Below are positions 60,785 to 64,000 of a DNA stretch of 64,000 nt, one piece after another. Below the pieces are notes generated by a model, which saw nothing but the letters and a program-made list of their open reading frames with translations, did no database searches and was not told the origin of the DNA. Within the stretch, counting starts at the first letter, position 1, and each line of letters starts with the position of its first letter. A program made the position numbers and the translations under genes. The stretch comes from Planctomycetaceae bacterium (GTDB lineage: Bacteria > Planctomycetota > Planctomycetia > Planctomycetales > Planctomycetaceae): NCBI GenBank assembly GCA_021732845.1, contig JAKFUF010000011.1, forward strand, positions 62,001 through 126,000, in the 5' to 3' direction.

Positions 60785-60981
60785 CGATTAGGACCGGACA
60801 AAAATATAAGTGCGTTTCAAGATGCTGAACGAAGACCGATCTTGGACGACACGAAGGGGAACCACGAATTTTCACGAATACGACGAATGTCACGAATGAC
60901 AACGAGAAGGATTCCATCGCCCGCGTGGCCAAGCCGGTGGATCATTCGTGACATTGGCAGGATTCGTGAAAAGTCGTGGTT
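60785..60981. repeat. Dispersed repeats with a complete ACCACGAAT palindrome
   Basis: 60785-60859 has the AGGACCGGACAAAAA and TTTCAAGATGCTGAACGAA pieces; 60860-60981 is a full palindromic unit with AACCACGAATTTTCACGAAT and GTGAAAAGTCGTGGTT ends. Confidence 0.7.
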
Positions 60982-60997
60982 AATTTCAAACCTTGAG

Positions 60998-61195
60998 GTC
61001 TCCGACAAAAGTCGGGCGTCTCGGTTTCATGGAATTTCAAATTTCAGATTTCAAATTTCACAGTAAAATGTCTTTTGCCGCCATTCAATTGGCGCGGCGA
61101 GAGTCATGTCCTGCACTGCGGAGATGACGCTGACCGTTCGACGCAACTCGACAGACTGTGAAATTTGAGATCTGAAATTCACTTTTGTCGGAGAC
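60998..61195. mobile_element. MITE-like element, 198 bp, perfect 15-bp terminal inverted repeats
   Basis: GTCTCCGACAAAAGT and ACTTTTGTCGGAGAC are exact inverse copies, with TTGA and TCAA just outside extending the symmetry. The interior keeps the TTTCAAATTTCACAGTAAAAT arm and its inverse but a different centre from the copy at 15223. Confidence 0.8.
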
Positions 61196-61326
61196 GTCAA
61201 ACTTACGATTCACGCACCGTTTTGCCGTCAGGTAGCATGGTCTTCCTAGGCCGTGGGCTTCACCAAGCAGCGTGGATCACCCAAGGATGGGCCAGGAAGC
61301 GATAGGAAGCCCATCTCATCACGGTC

Positions 61327-61985
61327 CTAAATCAAATACAGCAGCGGAAACAGAAACACCCAGACGACGTCGACAAAGTGCCAGTACAGACCCGTGATAT
61401 GGACCCGCGACGCCAGTTCCGACACCGGCTTGTCGTGTGTGGCTTGAGCCAGATAAATCCCCAGGATTGCCAGACCGATCACCATGTGCAGGGCATGCAC
61501 GACAGTCATCAGGTAGTAGAGGTTGAAAAACTGATGGGCCTGCGTCCGGTGCTCCCCCTCCCAATGAAACGGCAGGCCTCCCAGCGGCATCAGGCCATGT
61601 TCGTACTTGAGGTAGTATTCGTAGGCCTTGATCAGCAGAAACAGCGTCCCCAGGCCAATTGTCAGCGAGAGCGAGCGCACGAAGTGTTTGCGGTCGCCAT
61701 GTTCGGCGGCATGGGCGGCGAAGACCATGAACAGGCTGCTGGTGAGCAGAATGGCGGTGTTGAACGTGCCCATCAGCACATCCAGCTTGTGGCTCGCCGC
61801 CGCAAAGCCGGCGTAACCCTGATGGCGGTAGATGGCATACGCCAGAAACAGCCCGCCGAAAAACATGATTTCGGTGCAGAGAAAAATCCACATCCCCAGT
61901 TCGCTGGCTTCACGCTGCTGCGTGGCGTCGTCGAACTGATGGGCGACAGTGTGCGGGTGTGGCGTATGCGGCATGGTTTCAGTGG

Positions 61986-61989
<4 letters not shown>
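61327..61989 (-). CDS. ctaE: Cytochrome c oxidase subunit III
   Basis: A 220-residue protein with five to six membrane helices and the subunit III pattern: [50 protein letters not shown], then [30 protein letters not shown] and [20 protein letters not shown]. It binds subunit I and shapes proton uptake. The ATG overlaps the end of subunit I by 4 bp (ATGA), so translation is coupled. Confidence 0.93.
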
Positions 61990-63671
<1,682 letters not shown>

Positions 63672-63682
63672 GGGTTGCTCAG

Positions 63683-64000
63683 TTATTGTGCTGAGGGATT
63701 TGTGCTCAGAGATTTGATATACACGAGCAGTTGCATCAGTTGTTCTTCATCGACCTGGCCTTCGTAAGTTGGCATCAGGGGCTGAAACCCGGCCACCACT
63801 TTGGCCCGTGGACGCAGGATCGATTCCCGCAGGTAGTCTTCGTCGGCCATCACCTTGGAACCGGTGGTCAACTGCACCTCGTGCCCATAGACGTTCGTCA
63901 GCGGCGGGCAGGTCAGCACCGGCTGGCCCTGCCCCGGCGTGTGGCACGTGGCGCAGCGGAGTTCCTCGAACAGCCGCTTGCCGGCGACGGCAGGCGATTC
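63683..64000 (-). CDS. ctaC: Cytochrome c oxidase subunit II, C-terminal cytochrome c domain (partial)
   Basis: Only the last 105 codons are inside the window; the frame is open to the right edge. The visible part reads [20 protein letters not shown] (CATCH haem motif), ends of a class I cytochrome c ([40 protein letters not shown] with the Met ligand, LLVYIKSL). A cytochrome c domain fused to subunit II defines a caa3 oxidase. The gene stops 11 bp before subunit I begins, in the normal II-I-III-IV order. Confidence 0.93.
   Translation of the reverse strand, partial: ESPAVAGKRLFEELRCATCHTPGQGQPVLTCPPLTNVYGHEVQLTTGSKVMADEDYLRESILRPRAKVVAGFQPLMPTYEGQVDEEQLMQLLVYIKSLSTNPSAQ

Overview
The window looks like a chromosomal segment of a planctomycete (Planctomycetota), probably from the order that includes Schlesneria, Planctopirus and Gimesia. 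The evidence is a PSCyt1/DUF1549/DUF1553 cytochrome protein with a LamG insert, a Ser/Thr kinase with an N-terminal zinc ribbon and a C-terminal membrane domain, many NHL, cupin and FAD-oxidoreductase proteins, split-up Tad pilus genes and moderately high G+C. Genes are mostly monocistronic or in short operons, and intergenic DNA is full of small non-coding repeats.

Layout. 0-3 kb: the end of a very unusual protein built from RNA polymerase beta and beta' segments fused to a YwqG/DUF1963 domain. 3-8 kb: a STAS-like protein, an ECF sigma/anti-sigma pair, and divergently a complete bufferin (copper metallophore RiPP) operon bufABCD. 8-21 kb: a transglutaminase membrane protein, tRNA-Leu, a tiny Lys-rich protein, an Orn/Lys/Arg decarboxylase, an M81 peptidase, a DUF1553 cytochrome protein and a Ser/Thr kinase. 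21-31 kb: an FAD oxidoreductase, then a candidate defence locus (DUF2357 nuclease, McrB-like coiled-coil AAA ATPase, divergent radical-SAM protein), then a repeat field. 31-38.9 kb: Tad pilus components (TPR lipoprotein, small lipoprotein, CpaC-type secretin), RecQ, and a small regulatory cluster. 38.9-41.9 kb: a 3-kb tandem array of hairpin-rich repeats next to two tRNA fragments. 42-50.6 kb: a JmjC/cupin-like protein, acyltransferase, two glycosyltransferases, ribosomal protein bS18, a cytochrome/toroid protein, CsrA, Flp pilin and a bicupin. 51-57.6 kb: an NHL protein, a large hybrid kinase with CheR and a truncated CheB, and an unknown protein. 57.6-64 kb: a repeat field, a second hybrid kinase, and a caa3-type cytochrome c oxidase operon running off the right edge.

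Mobile and repeat content. Two 548-bp inverted copies of one non-coding repeat (about 99% identical by eye) flank 36 kb. There is a 190-200-bp MITE-like family with perfect terminal inverted repeats, one copy of which carries a second nested element, a 120-bp palindromic family with ACCACGAAT ends, and a 132-bp insertion with a 13-bp duplication inside the tandem array. No transposase gene or CRISPR array was seen.

The most promising items for new biology are the RpoB-RpoC-DUF1963 chimera at the left edge and the radical-SAM/AAA/DUF2357 locus. All homology statements are from reading motifs, not from database searches.
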